This document shows, in pieces, positions 19,363 to 28,900 of a stretch of 64,000 nt of DNA. The position numbers and the translations under genes are program-made. Within the stretch, counting starts at the first letter, position 1, and each line of letters begins with the position of its first letter. Below the pieces are notes generated by a model that did no database searches, was not told the DNA's origin, and saw only the letters and a list, made by a program, of their open reading frames with translations. The DNA lies in contig CAKQEI010000002.1 of the NCBI GenBank assembly GCA_934230115.1, positions 1 to 64,000 of the forward strand. Direction: 5' to 3'. This DNA is from an uncultured Prevotella sp. (GTDB lineage Bacteria; Bacteroidota; Bacteroidia; Bacteroidales; Bacteroidaceae).

Positions 19363-20166
19363 ATGAATTACTTAGAAGAATTTAAGAATAAGCAGTTGCG
19401 ACGCGCCCAACTCAAGCAGCTAAGTATTCTTGAGGAGATAGCACGCATCTGCGACAAACACGACATAAAATACTGGCTCGACGGTGGCACCATGCTTGGA
19501 GCCGTGCGCCACAAAGGTTTCATTCCTTGGGACGACGACATTGACATTGCCATGACCGAGGAGGATGCCAACCGATTTGCCGAGATTGCTCCTAAGGAGC
19601 TGCCCGAAGGACTTGTGCTGCAAACACCCGAAACCGAGGAGACACGCGAACCTATCATGAAGGTGCGCGACCTCAACTCATTCTACGTAGAGGGCAACGA
19701 GGATTTCTCGCTACCCTACTCCAAGGGGCTCTTTGTCGACATATTCCCAATGATTAGCTATCCCAACGTGTCGCGTAAATTCTGCAAGAAATATGGCAGG
19801 AACATGTCGAAGTGCTACTCCATACTCCACCACTCGCACAAATACTCATGGAGAGCCGTTGCGGAGTTCTTCTATTTCGGAGCTAAGTATCTTCATAGCA
19901 AGCTGATGTGGAAGATAGCCTTCGCCACTCATAAGTGCGACCATATCTCCAACCGCCTCATCAACAACGGCTACGGTGTGATGCACCATAAGGACACGGT
20001 GTTTCCGCTGTCAACCATCGAGTTTGAAGGTAAGACGTTCTCTGCCCCACACGACCCTCACACCTTCCTTACTAATATATATGGCAACTACATGCAGATT
20101 CCACCGAAAGAGAAACAAGTGGTGCATTCGGTGTTTATTATGCCTGAATTGTTCGAGGAGCATTGA
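19363..20166 (+). CDS. licD-like: LicD-family phosphotransferase
   Basis: A 267-residue protein of the LicD/fukutin-related nucleotidyltransferase fold. The signature LDGGTMLGAVRHKGFIPWDDD-ID is intact (about residues 39-63), with the DDDID metal-binding aspartates. LicD enzymes transfer phosphocholine, and the human relatives FKTN/FKRP transfer ribitol phosphate from CDP-ribitol made by ISPD. The neighbouring IspD/TarI-like gene makes a CDP-activated donor plausible. No transmembrane segment is obvious, so it probably acts at the cytoplasmic face of the membrane. An 86-base gap separates it from the SDR gene. It ends at a bidirectional terminator shared with recQ. Confidence 0.88.
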   Translation: MNYLEEFKNKQLRRAQLKQLSILEEIARICDKHDIKYWLDGGTMLGAVRHKGFIPWDDDIDIAMTEEDANRFAEIAPKELPEGLVLQTPETEETREPIMKVRDLNSFYVEGNEDFSLPYSKGLFVDIFPMISYPNVSRKFCKKYGRNMSKCYSILHHSHKYSWRAVAEFFYFGAKYLHSKLMWKIAFATHKCDHISNRLINNGYGVMHHKDTVFPLSTIEFEGKTFSAPHDPHTFLTNIYGNYMQIPPKEKQVVHSVFIMPELFEEH

Positions 20167-20173
20167 TGATAAC

Positions 20174-20229
20174 AAAAACGGCAACATCGCATAGCGTTTA
20201 AATTCTCACTATGCGATGTTGCCGTTTTT
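20174..20229. terminator. Bidirectional terminator between licD-like and recQ
   Basis: 21 perfect pairs (20174-20194 with 20209-20229), 14-base loop, A run on the left and T run on the right. It serves both convergent genes. Confidence 0.92.
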
Positions 20230-20236
20230 ATTCAAT

Positions 20237-22414
20237 TTAGTTTGCTTGTTCCGAAAGGAACTTTATCCTCACAAATCTTATTTCATTCTCCGTATAGTCG
20301 CCGCCAAGCTCGTCCATAGCGTCGTCTATATCGTCGGTCTCCGACTCACGGAAGTATTCGTAGATGTCGTCCACCTGGTCTTCGTCCATCACGTCCTCAA
20401 GGAAGTAATCGATGTTCACCTTAGTGCCAGAATAGACAATAGCATCTATCTCATCGAGCAAATCCTCGAAATCGAGGTTTAGGGCGCGGGCTATATCGTC
20501 GAGTGGCATACGGCGGTCGAGATAGCCTATTATCTTCACCTTGGTCATAGAGTCCTTGGCCACAGTGCGCACAAACATCTCTTCAGGACGCTCTATCTCG
20601 TTGTCCTCGCAGTAGCGTTTGATGAGCTGGCAGAACTCCTTGCCATAGCGGCGAGCCTTGCCCACACCTACGCCTTGGATGTTGCGCAGTTCCTCTACCG
20701 ACACCGGATAGAGTGTTGCCATCTGCTCAAGCGATATGTCCTGAAAGATGACATAGCCAGGCAGAGAGAGTTTTTTGGCAGTCTTGCGGCGCAAGTCCTG
20801 AAGCATACTGTAGAGCGTTGGGTCGAGTGCCGAAGCTCCGTGCTCCTCGCTCTCTTCTTCCATCTGCTCTGTGAAGTCGGTATCCTCAACATAGGTGAAG
20901 TCGACAGGATTTTTTATGAATCGTCGGCCTGCTGCCGTCACCTTAAGCAGTCCATAGCTTTCTATGTCTTTAAGGATATAGCCTGCTATCATACCCTGAC
21001 GGATAACGGGGTTCCATGTCTTTGGCGGCATGTCCTCGCCCATACCAAACTCCTCAAGCTGTTCGTGGTGGTGCGACACTATATCGTCGGTGGCACGACC
21101 CTTGATGAAGTCTACCAAATAGTCCTGGCGGAAACCTTCCTTCATGGCAAGTATGGAGCGCAACACTATGAGCAAGGCTTCCTTGCCCTCGCGCTTCACC
21201 TTAGGATGTCGGCAGTTGTCGCAGTTGCCACAGTTGTCCTTGGTATATTCCTCGCCGAAATAGTGCAGCAGCACCTTGCGGCGGCACATAGAGCTCTCGG
21301 CATAGGCTGCTGTCTCCTGCAACAGTTGTCTGCCAATGTCCTGCTCAGCCACAGGCTTGCCCTCCATAAACTTCTCAAGTTTCTGCAAGTCCTTGTATGA
21401 GTAGAAGGCAATACATATTCCCTCGCCACCGTCGCGTCCGGCACGTCCGGTCTCCTGATAGTAGCCTTCAAGACTCTTAGGAATGTCGTAGTGTATGACG
21501 AAGCGCACATCGGGCTTGTCGATGCCCATGCCAAAGGCTATGGTTGCCACAATCACGTCGATGCGCTCCATGAGGAAGTCGTCTTGAGTCTGCGAGCGTG
21601 TGGCAGAGTCAAGACCTGCATGGTAAGGAGCCGCCTTTATGTCGTTGGCCTTAAGCACGGCTGCAAGTTCCTCCACCTTCTTGCGCGATATGCAATAAAC
21701 GATGCCACTCTTGCCAGGGTGCTGTTTCACAAACTTAATAATCTGCTTGTCGATGTCCTTGGTCTTCTGGCGCACCTCGTAGTAAAGGTTGGGGCGGTTG
21801 AAAGAGCTTTTAAACTCATGGGCGTTCATTATGCCAAGACTCTTCTTTATGTCCATGCGCACCTTGTCGGTGGCAGTGGCAGTGAGTGCAATGACGGGAG
21901 CCACACCTATCTTCTGTATTGTAGGGCGCAGGTTGCGGTACTCAGGTCGGAAGTCATGTCCCCACTCCGAGATACAGTGAGCCTCGTCGATGGCATAGAA
22001 AGATATTTTGAATGAGCGGAAGAACCCAAGGTTGTCCTCCTTGTTAAGCGATTCGGGAGCCACATAAAGTAGTTTGGTGCGACCTTCGCGCACGTCCTTA
22101 TACACCTGCTGTATGGCTGCCTTGTTGAGCGAGGAGTTGAGATAGTGGGCTACACCACTCTCCTCGCTGAGTCCATTGATGACATCCACCTGGTTCTTCA
22201 TCAATGCTATAAGTGGCGATATCACAATCGCCGTGCCTTCCATTATCAGCGACGGCAACTGATAGCACAGACTCTTGCCGCCACCAGTTGGCATTAGCAC
22301 AAAGGTGTCGTTGCCAGAAAGCAGGTTGCGTATGATTGCCTCTTGCTCGCCCTTGAAGGAATCGAAGCCGAAGTAATGCTTCAGTTGTTCGTTGAGGTTA
22401 ATTGTCCCAGTCAT
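20237..22414 (-). CDS. recQ: ATP-dependent DNA helicase RecQ
   Basis: A 725-residue RecQ helicase for recombination repair. Order: Walker A LMPTGGGKSLCYQLPS (about residues 39-54), DEAH box AIDEAHCISEWGHDFRP, motif VI QETGRAGRDG, zinc-binding cysteines (CRRKVLLHYFGE, then CGNCDNC), RQC winged helix, HRDC domain (VSVEELRNIQGVGVGKARRYG, about residues 570-590) and an acidic C-terminal extension of about 100 residues rich in D/E. The extension is longer than in E. coli RecQ (about 610 residues) and is usual for Bacteroidetes. Minus strand, third after clpP and clpX. Confidence 0.95.
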   Translation of the reverse strand: MTGTINLNEQLKHYFGFDSFKGEQEAIIRNLLSGNDTFVLMPTGGGKSLCYQLPSLIMEGTAIVISPLIALMKNQVDVINGLSEESGVAHYLNSSLNKAAIQQVYKDVREGRTKLLYVAPESLNKEDNLGFFRSFKISFYAIDEAHCISEWGHDFRPEYRNLRPTIQKIGVAPVIALTATATDKVRMDIKKSLGIMNAHEFKSSFNRPNLYYEVRQKTKDIDKQIIKFVKQHPGKSGIVYCISRKKVEELAAVLKANDIKAAPYHAGLDSATRSQTQDDFLMERIDVIVATIAFGMGIDKPDVRFVIHYDIPKSLEGYYQETGRAGRDGGEGICIAFYSYKDLQKLEKFMEGKPVAEQDIGRQLLQETAAYAESSMCRRKVLLHYFGEEYTKDNCGNCDNCRHPKVKREGKEALLIVLRSILAMKEGFRQDYLVDFIKGRATDDIVSHHHEQLEEFGMGEDMPPKTWNPVIRQGMIAGYILKDIESYGLLKVTAAGRRFIKNPVDFTYVEDTDFTEQMEEESEEHGASALDPTLYSMLQDLRRKTAKKLSLPGYVIFQDISLEQMATLYPVSVEELRNIQGVGVGKARRYGKEFCQLIKRYCEDNEIERPEEMFVRTVAKDSMTKVKIIGYLDRRMPLDDIARALNLDFEDLLDEIDAIVYSGTKVNIDYFLEDVMDEDQVDDIYEYFRESETDDIDDAMDELGGDYTENEIRFVRIKFLSEQAN

Positions 22415-22467
22415 AGTAGTAAGATTTAATTCTATTAGAACTTAAAGAAACTCTTGAAGCAGAAAGG

Positions 22468-22532
22468 TTGAAGCCATAAACCTTATTCTTAATCGTCCTA
22501 CTGTTTAGGCATAAACAAGACCATGGCTTCAA
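22468..22532. repeat. Nested inverted repeat between clpX and recQ
   Basis: TTGAAGCCAT (22468-22477) pairs perfectly with ATGGCTTCAA (22523-22532) across a 45-base loop, with weaker flanking complementarity on both sides. It may be a clpX terminator or processing site, but no T run follows, so this is tentative. Confidence 0.35.
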
Positions 22533-22581
22533 ATTCTCCCTCTTCATTGTTTCTTCAAATCCTTCACATGCTAAAACTTGA

Positions 22582-23811
22582 TTATTTCAAGTGTGACTTC
22601 TCAAGCTGCTGCTCGGCATACTCGCGTGTCACAGTGAACTCGTCCACCTTCTTCGACGGCACCTCAAACATGGCATCCATCACGATGGATTCCACGATAG
22701 AGCGGAGTCCACGTGCTCCAAGCTTGTATTCCACTGCCTTGTCTACGATGAAGTCAAGAGCCTCTTCGGTGATGTCGAGCTTTATGCCGTCCATCTCGAA
22801 GAGTTTCTTATACTGCTTCACGATAGAGTTCTTCGGCTCTATAAGGATGCGGCGCAATGCTTCACGGTCGAGCGGATTGAGATAGGTGAGCACCGGCAGA
22901 CGTCCGATAATCTCGGGTATGAGTCCGAACGACTTGAGGTCCTGCGGCAATATATACTTCATGAGGTCGCCCTTGTCAATGTTGCGAGCGTTCTTCACCG
23001 AGTTGAATCCTACGGTGTGGGCATTGAGTCGCTGTGCTATCTTACGCTCGATACCGTCGAAGGCACCACCACAGATGAACAGAATGTTGCGTGTGTCCAC
23101 ATGAATGTAGTCCTGGTCGGGATGCTTGCGTCCTCCCTTTGGCGGCACGTTCACCATTGTTCCCTCAAGGAGCTTGAGCAAGCCCTGCTGCACACCCTCG
23201 CCGCTCACGTCGCGTGTGATGCTTGGGTTGTCGGCCTTGCGTGCTATCTTGTCTATCTCGTCGATGAAGACAATGCCGCGCTCGGCGGCTGCCACATCGT
23301 AGTCTGACACCTGAAGGAGTCGTGAGAGAATGCTCTCCACGTCCTCGCCCACATAGCCAGCTTCTGTGAACACAGTGGCATCGACTATGGTGAACGGCAC
23401 CTTGAGCAGCTTTGCTATGGTGCGTGCGAGCAGAGTCTTGCCGGTTCCGGTAGAGCCTACCATAATGATGTTGCTCTTCTCTATCTCCACACCTGCGTCG
23501 TCGACAGGCTGTGCGAGTCGCTTATAGTGGTTGTAGACAGCCACCGAGAGGTATTTCTTAGCCTCATCCTGGCCGATGATATATTCGTCAAGATATTCCT
23601 TTATCTCTGTTGGCTTGGGCACTTTGGTCAGCTCCACGTCGAATCCGTTGCGGCGTTTGCGCTTGGCGGCGTCCGGACCAATTCCTGCCTCAACAACAAT
23701 CTGGTAGGCCTGCTGTGCGCACTGGTCGCAAATGAAGCCGTTAAGACCTGTTATGATGAAGTTGACATCCTTTTCTGCTCTTCCGCAGAAACTGCATACT
23801 TTCTTTGGCAT
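22582..23811 (-). CDS. clpX: ATP-dependent Clp protease ATP-binding subunit ClpX
   Basis: A 409-residue AAA+ unfoldase that feeds substrates to ClpP. The zinc-binding domain has C6, C9, C28 and C31; Walker A is GSTGTGKT; Walker B is VFIDEID; the ClpP-docking loop reads TVGF (an IGF-type loop); and [14 protein letters not shown] precedes the sensor-2 region. The frame is open 36 codons further upstream into the ClpP-clpX gap, but [10 protein letters not shown] at 23811 is the natural start. It is co-transcribed with clpP, only 17 bases downstream of the clpP stop. Confidence 0.96.
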   Translation of the reverse strand: MPKKVCSFCGRAEKDVNFIITGLNGFICDQCAQQAYQIVVEAGIGPDAAKRKRRNGFDVELTKVPKPTEIKEYLDEYIIGQDEAKKYLSVAVYNHYKRLAQPVDDAGVEIEKSNIIMVGSTGTGKTLLARTIAKLLKVPFTIVDATVFTEAGYVGEDVESILSRLLQVSDYDVAAAERGIVFIDEIDKIARKADNPSITRDVSGEGVQQGLLKLLEGTMVNVPPKGGRKHPDQDYIHVDTRNILFICGGAFDGIERKIAQRLNAHTVGFNSVKNARNIDKGDLMKYILPQDLKSFGLIPEIIGRLPVLTYLNPLDREALRRILIEPKNSIVKQYKKLFEMDGIKLDITEEALDFIVDKAVEYKLGARGLRSIVESIVMDAMFEVPSKKVDEFTVTREYAEQQLEKSHLK

Positions 23812-23828
23812 TGTTCTTCTCTCTTTCC

Positions 23829-24494
23829 TTACTTCTTTCTTGTCATTACCTGGTCGATCATTCCATACTCCTTGGCTTCCTCGGCTGTCATCCAATAGTT
23901 GCGGTCGGAGTCGGCCCACACCTTGTCAAACGGAGTATGCGAGTGGTCGGAGATGATGGTGTAGAGTTCCTTCTTGAACTTCTGTATCTCGCGAGCCTCA
24001 ATCTCGATGTCCGATGCCTGACCCTGCACACCACCGAGCGGCTGATGTATCATCACGCGGCTGTGCTTAAGTGCATAGCGCTTGCCTTCCTGGCCTGCCA
24101 CGAGCAGCACTGCGCCCATAGAGGCAGCCATGCCAGTACACATGGTCGACACGTCGCTGCTGATGAACTGCATTGTGTCGTAGATGGCAAGACCGGCTGT
24201 CACGCTACCGCCGGGAGAGTTGATGTATATTGAGATGTCCTTGCCCGAATCTATTGAGTCGAGATAGAGCAGCTGTGCGCAGATGGTATTGGCTGTATAG
24301 TCGTTGATTTCGGTTCCGAGGAAGATGATGCGGTCCATCATCAAGCGCGAGAACACGTCCATTTGTGTCACATTGAGCTGGCGCTCCTCAAGTATATAAG
24401 GGTTGAGGTACTGAGCCTGAGCCTTCATTACGTCGTCTAATGCCAAGCCGTTCATACCGAGATGTCCGGTAGCATATTTTCTAAAGTCGTTCAT
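23829..24494 (-). CDS. clpP: ATP-dependent Clp protease proteolytic subunit ClpP
   Basis: A 221-residue serine protease subunit forming the degradation chamber with ClpX. The catalytic triad is readable as S125 (GMAASMGA), H150 (RVMIHQP) and D195 (KVWADSD). The handle region and the [12 protein letters not shown] substrate-binding loop are intact. In related genomes trigger factor often precedes clpP; here a ROK regulator does, so tig lies elsewhere or the order has changed. A -7 element TATCTTTG lies about 30 bases upstream. Confidence 0.96.
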   Translation of the reverse strand: MNDFRKYATGHLGMNGLALDDVMKAQAQYLNPYILEERQLNVTQMDVFSRLMMDRIIFLGTEINDYTANTICAQLLYLDSIDSGKDISIYINSPGGSVTAGLAIYDTMQFISSDVSTMCTGMAASMGAVLLVAGQEGKRYALKHSRVMIHQPLGGVQGQASDIEIEAREIQKFKKELYTIISDHSHTPFDKVWADSDRNYWMTAEEAKEYGMIDQVMTRKK

Positions 24495-24524
24495 ATTTTG
24501 TTGAGTGTTTTTGTTTCCTTTCTA

Positions 24525-24532
24525 CAAAGATA
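24525..24532 (-). promoter_or_regulatory. Candidate -7 element for clpP-clpX
   Basis: Minus strand TATCTTTG, an exact TAnnTTTG match 31 bases before clpP. The -33 box is poor. Confidence 0.5.
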
Positions 24533-24603
24533 CAAAAAAAGTGGATAACAAGCGTTATTTGTTTCTTTTTTTTTACTTGCCACCAGACAATGGCTCCTTA
24601 TCT

Positions 24604-25794
24604 TTATTCGAGCACTTTCTTTCTTGCCAGCAGACAGGCTCCTATGATGCAGCCACGATCGTTGAACTTTGCCAAAGCCACGCGGGTGTCCTTGCTCACA
24701 AGGTTAAGCGAGTATTTGCGCATAGAGCCAGTCAATGCCTGCAGCAAGAAGTCGCCAGTGCGTGCGAGCATTCCGCCCACCACCACGAGTTCGGGATTGA
24801 ACACATTGATGAGGTTGGCCACTGTCTCGCCGAGCACAAATCCTATATGCTCTATCACGTCGAGGCACAGAGGGTCTTCGTTCACCACTGCGTCCACCAC
24901 ATCGTTGATAGTGAAGTCGGTCTTGCCATCCTGTGTAAGGAACGACGACTCGCCTGCGGCAATGCGCTCCTTCACTATGCGCATGATGGCTCTACCCGAT
25001 GCCTCTGTCTCCAGACAACCCTTCTTGCCGCAATGGCACAGAATCTCGTTGTTGAACAAGTGCATGTGGCCTATTTCTCCAGCAAAGCCCGAGCGTCCGT
25101 TGTAGAGCTTGCCGTCGATGATGATGCCAAGACCCAAGCCCATGCTGGCATTTATGACGAGCACATTCTTCTCGCCATGCACTGCTCCGTTCATGTATTC
25201 GGCGTATGCCACGGCACGCGAGTCGTTCTCGATAGCCACCGGATAGTTAAGGATGTTGGAGAGTACCGTGGTGAGCGGTTCCTCTGTGAAGTTGTAGGTT
25301 GTGTGGCTATAGCCGCTATCCGAGTTCACACGTCCGCCAATGCAGAAGAGCACGTTGATAAGCTTCTCTTTGTTCACTCCCGATCGTTCGATGAATCCTT
25401 TCACCACATCACACAATTCCTCCATCGACTCCATTGTGTTGTCGATGCGGCAAGGATGCTCCTCGTCTATGTCGATGAGGTCGCCACGGAAATTGGCAAG
25501 TCCCATGTTCACCATTCCGTCTTTTATCTCCACTCCGACGAAATAGCCTGAGTCTGGATTAAGACCATAGAGCACAGGGTGGCGTCCTTCACTCGTCTCC
25601 TGCTTGCCATACTCGTTTACATAGCCCATATTGAGCAATTCACCCACGGCCTTTGTCACGGTGGGTACGCTCAGGGCTACGACCTTTGCGAGCTCCTGAA
25701 TTGTGGCGTTGCCGTTGATGACGAAATAGTTGAGAATGTTCTTCTTCAGAAGCACGCTCTTATTTTCGCTTTTGGCATTGAAGATATTCTGCAT
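24604..25794 (-). CDS. ROK-family transcriptional regulator (NagC/XylR type)
   Basis: A 396-residue repressor-type ROK protein. A winged HTH occupies the first 80 residues (ATIQELAKVVALSVPTVTKAVGELL). The ROK sugar-kinase-like body follows, with the zinc motif CHCGKKGCLE (about residues 255-264), GEIGHMHL and GLGLGIIID. The ligand is normally a sugar or sugar phosphate. It lies downstream of and in the same direction as the GH31 gene, with a terminator and its own promoter between them. Control of the GH31 gene or of the mannoside locus is plausible but not shown. Length is typical. Confidence 0.9.
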   Translation of the reverse strand: MQNIFNAKSENKSVLLKKNILNYFVINGNATIQELAKVVALSVPTVTKAVGELLNMGYVNEYGKQETSEGRHPVLYGLNPDSGYFVGVEIKDGMVNMGLANFRGDLIDIDEEHPCRIDNTMESMEELCDVVKGFIERSGVNKEKLINVLFCIGGRVNSDSGYSHTTYNFTEEPLTTVLSNILNYPVAIENDSRAVAYAEYMNGAVHGEKNVLVINASMGLGLGIIIDGKLYNGRSGFAGEIGHMHLFNNEILCHCGKKGCLETEASGRAIMRIVKERIAAGESSFLTQDGKTDFTINDVVDAVVNEDPLCLDVIEHIGFVLGETVANLINVFNPELVVVGGMLARTGDFLLQALTGSMRKYSLNLVSKDTRVALAKFNDRGCIIGACLLARKKVLE

Positions 25795-25858
25795 GATTTT
25801 TGCGATTTTTTGTTGTTTGTCGATTGTAACGGTGTGCTAAAACATTATAATGTATTTG

Positions 25859-25889
25859 CAAAGATAGTGATTAAAAATGTAACAAACAA
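25859..25889 (-). promoter_or_regulatory. Promoter of the ROK regulator
   Basis: On the minus strand TTG (25889-25887), 20 bases, TATCTTTG (25866-25859): a good Bacteroidetes -33/-7 arrangement about 65 bases before the start codon. Confidence 0.7.
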
Positions 25890-25909
25890 GAAACCAAACA
25901 AAGAAATAA

Positions 25910-25956
25910 GGGACAATATCAAATTGTCTTTGAAATAAAACATTTGACATTGTCCC
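25910..25956 (-). terminator. Terminator downstream of the GH31 gene
   Basis: GGGACAATATCAAAT (25910-25924) pairs with ATTTGACATTGTCCC (25942-25956), 14 of 15 matched. A T-rich tract follows on the minus strand. It separates the GH31 transcript from the ROK gene. Confidence 0.7.
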
Positions 25957-25998
25957 TGTCATTAGATTGTCGCCTTTGGCGTTATCTGTTTCAAGACG

Positions 25999-28900
25999 TT
26001 AGTTCTTTAGTTCCACTGTGCCGAGATTGCGGTCTACCAGCATTCCGTCCTTCATCTTCAGTGCAAACTTGCCTGCCTTCTTGGCACGGAACTTAAGCAC
26101 AAAGAGGTCGTGGTCGCCCTCGTCGAGCAGGAAGTTGTTGCCACGGTTGACGAATGTCGGGAGCAACTCTTTCTGTCCGTTGGTGTGCAGACGGTCGTAG
26201 GTAAGGTTCACCATATCCTTCATTCCTATGAGGTCGATGCCCACATATTCCAGTTCCGCTACGTTGTAGGGCAAAGCGAAGCTCAAGGCGTTGACATAGT
26301 GCAGAGCCTTGCCCGACACCTTTACCTCTATCATGTCGCCTGCAGCATAGGTGGTGCGGCTTGGTGTGAGCACAAGCGAGCCTGAGCAATGGTCGTTGCT
26401 GTAGTATACGCCACCATCGAGTTCGTTCGACACGCAAGAGATGTCGTAGGCGTCGATGAGTCCGTTCTGGTTGATGTCGCCCGAGCTTACATAGTCAAAG
26501 TCGCTATCGCCACGGCGCAGACCAGTATAGTTCATATAAGAGGTGAGGTCGTTCTCGTCGATACGGTTGTCGTGGTTGATGTCGCCCTGGAGCACGCTCT
26601 GAGTACCTGCCACCTTATATATATACATCTCTCTGCCTGAGGCGAAGTTGCCCACTGCCTTCTGCAGATTCATCTTCACATAGCGTGCCTCCGGATTGCC
26701 TTCGAAGCTGAATGTCTTCTTTGAGCCATCCTTAGCCCAAGCGAATGCCACTGGCTTCGACCATGTCTGGCGGTCCTTGCTATAAGAGATTGTTCCTTCG
26801 AGCAATGTACCGTTGCCAGCGTCCTCGCGTGGCATATATTCCATGCGGTCGAGCTTGTTGACAGAGCGCAGGTCGATAGTCATGTCGCCTGGTATGGCCT
26901 CGCCCTTGCCCCACTGTGAGTGCCACTGGGTCTTCTCGTCGAAGTCGAAGAGCTTCTGTGCCGACTGTCCCGACTGGTTCTTGAACGATGTCTGGGCCTT
27001 AAGTCCCTTAAGTGCAAACTCCAGCGGATTGTTCTTTGTCTTGCCAGTCACGGTTGTCCAATCAGATGCTCCGTCACGGTTTACGGCACGCACTCGCATT
27101 GTGTATTCCTTCTCTGGCAGCAAGTCGCCTACGGTGAAGCTTGTGCCGTGGATAGTGGAGAGCAACATGCCGTCGTGTTCTATCTCATAGTAGTCAGCAT
27201 CGGCCTGAGCCGCCCACGATGGTGTGAGGTCGAACACTCCGCGTCCGTCTTCAGCTATCTTAACTGCAGGGGCAGCGAGCGTGCCATTGTGCTTGAGCAG
27301 TCTACCTGCGGTGTTGAACTCAAATCCATCTACCGTTACAGCCACGTTCTCCTTGGTCACGTCCATCTTGCCTATCTTCACAAGCAACTGTGCGTTCTTC
27401 TTTATCACCACCTTTGCAGCCTCACTGCCTGGTGTGGAGAAGCGGTTGAGATTAGGCTCTGCATCGTAGTAATACATGTTCTCGCCATTCTCATATTCGC
27501 TGAGCGAACGAGCCTCCGCGAGTTTCACCGTCTTTTTCTTGCCATCGCCAGTCAACAATGCCGCAACCTTCTTTGGAGCCTTTGTCACGTTTATGCGAAG
27601 CTCTGTCTGCTTCATAGGCTCAAAACCGTCGTAAGAGCCAGTGGTCTTGTGCACTCTCACTACGAGGTTGCCCTTGTTCACCGTGAAGTCAACCGGTGTT
27701 ACAGTCGACTTGCCCTGCTTGTAGGCTTCGGTTGTGCCGTCGTCGTCATACAGGTTGAAGCTTGCGTTCACTCCGTTGTTCTGTGTCTTATCCGATGCGT
27801 AAATCTCAAAGGCACGGTAGTCGCTGCGTATCTGCGACGGATTGTTGTTGGGGTTGGTCATCGGGATGATGGCGTCTGCCTTCACAAACACTGGTATCTT
27901 CCACAGTGGAGCCGGATACTCGTTGATGATGCGTCCACCCTCGTAGGCGTCACCATTCCAGTAGTCTATCCATGTTCCCTCGGGCAGATAGATGCCGTTG
28001 CGTATGTCGTTGCCTTCCTTATCGGCACGTGTGTCCTGGTATACGGGAGCCACGAGCATCGACGGACCGAAGAGGAACTGGTATTTTGTCTGTGTTCCGT
28101 GGGTGTAGTCGTTTGGATACTCAAGGAACATGGCTCGTATCATCGGCTTGCCGCTTACTGCCTCATGGGCTATGGTGTAGGTATAAGGCATGAGCATCGA
28201 CTTGAGCTTTAGGTAAGAGCGGTTGATGCTTGCGGCTGGCTCACCGAGCACTTCAGGATATTTCGGGTTGGCTCCCCATCCGTCCATGTTTAGTTCCATA
28301 GGTGTGAATGTCTTCCACTGGAACTCGCGCACGTTCACTGGCACGTTCTTTCCTCCGAATATGCCGTCTACGTCGGATGTGATATTTGGCTGTCCGGCAA
28401 GTCCAGAGCCGATAAAGGTCGGGATATGGAAGCGTATGTATTCCCAGTCGCCACCAGTCTGGTCGCCGCTCCACACTGTTGCGTAACGCTGTGTTCCTGC
28501 CCATCCGTCGAGAGTGATGATAAACGGACGTGCATTGGAGCCATAATAAGGCATTATCTGGGCTACGTCTGCCACACCGTTCAGTCCGAACGAGTAGCCA
28601 TAGCCCACCCATGCTACGTCGGTCTTGAGCACACGCACTCCTGCATCGCGCACCTCTTTCACTATATCGCGCTGAAGCAGAGCCTCAACACCTTCCTTGG
28701 GATGCAGGTCGCTCTGTGTCCACAGTCCTATCTCAACACCCTTTGAGCGTGCATAGTCGCCAAACTGGCGCAGGTTCTCTACATTGCCGTCAAGGGTTGG
28801 TGTCTGTCCATAACCGGCTCCATAGCCGTCGTTGGGCAGGAACCATCCAAGTGGCATGTCGTTGTTGAGGTAGCGGTCGATGGCTGCACGTGCCGAGAAC

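Noticed and set aside
24505-25551. A 348-codon open frame opposite the ROK gene
   Set aside because: Antisense shadow; composition unlike the neighbouring genes and no recognisable domain.
26920-28212. A 430-codon open frame on the plus strand opposite the GH31 gene
   Set aside because: Antisense shadow of the GH31 coding sequence; no signal, motif or promoter.
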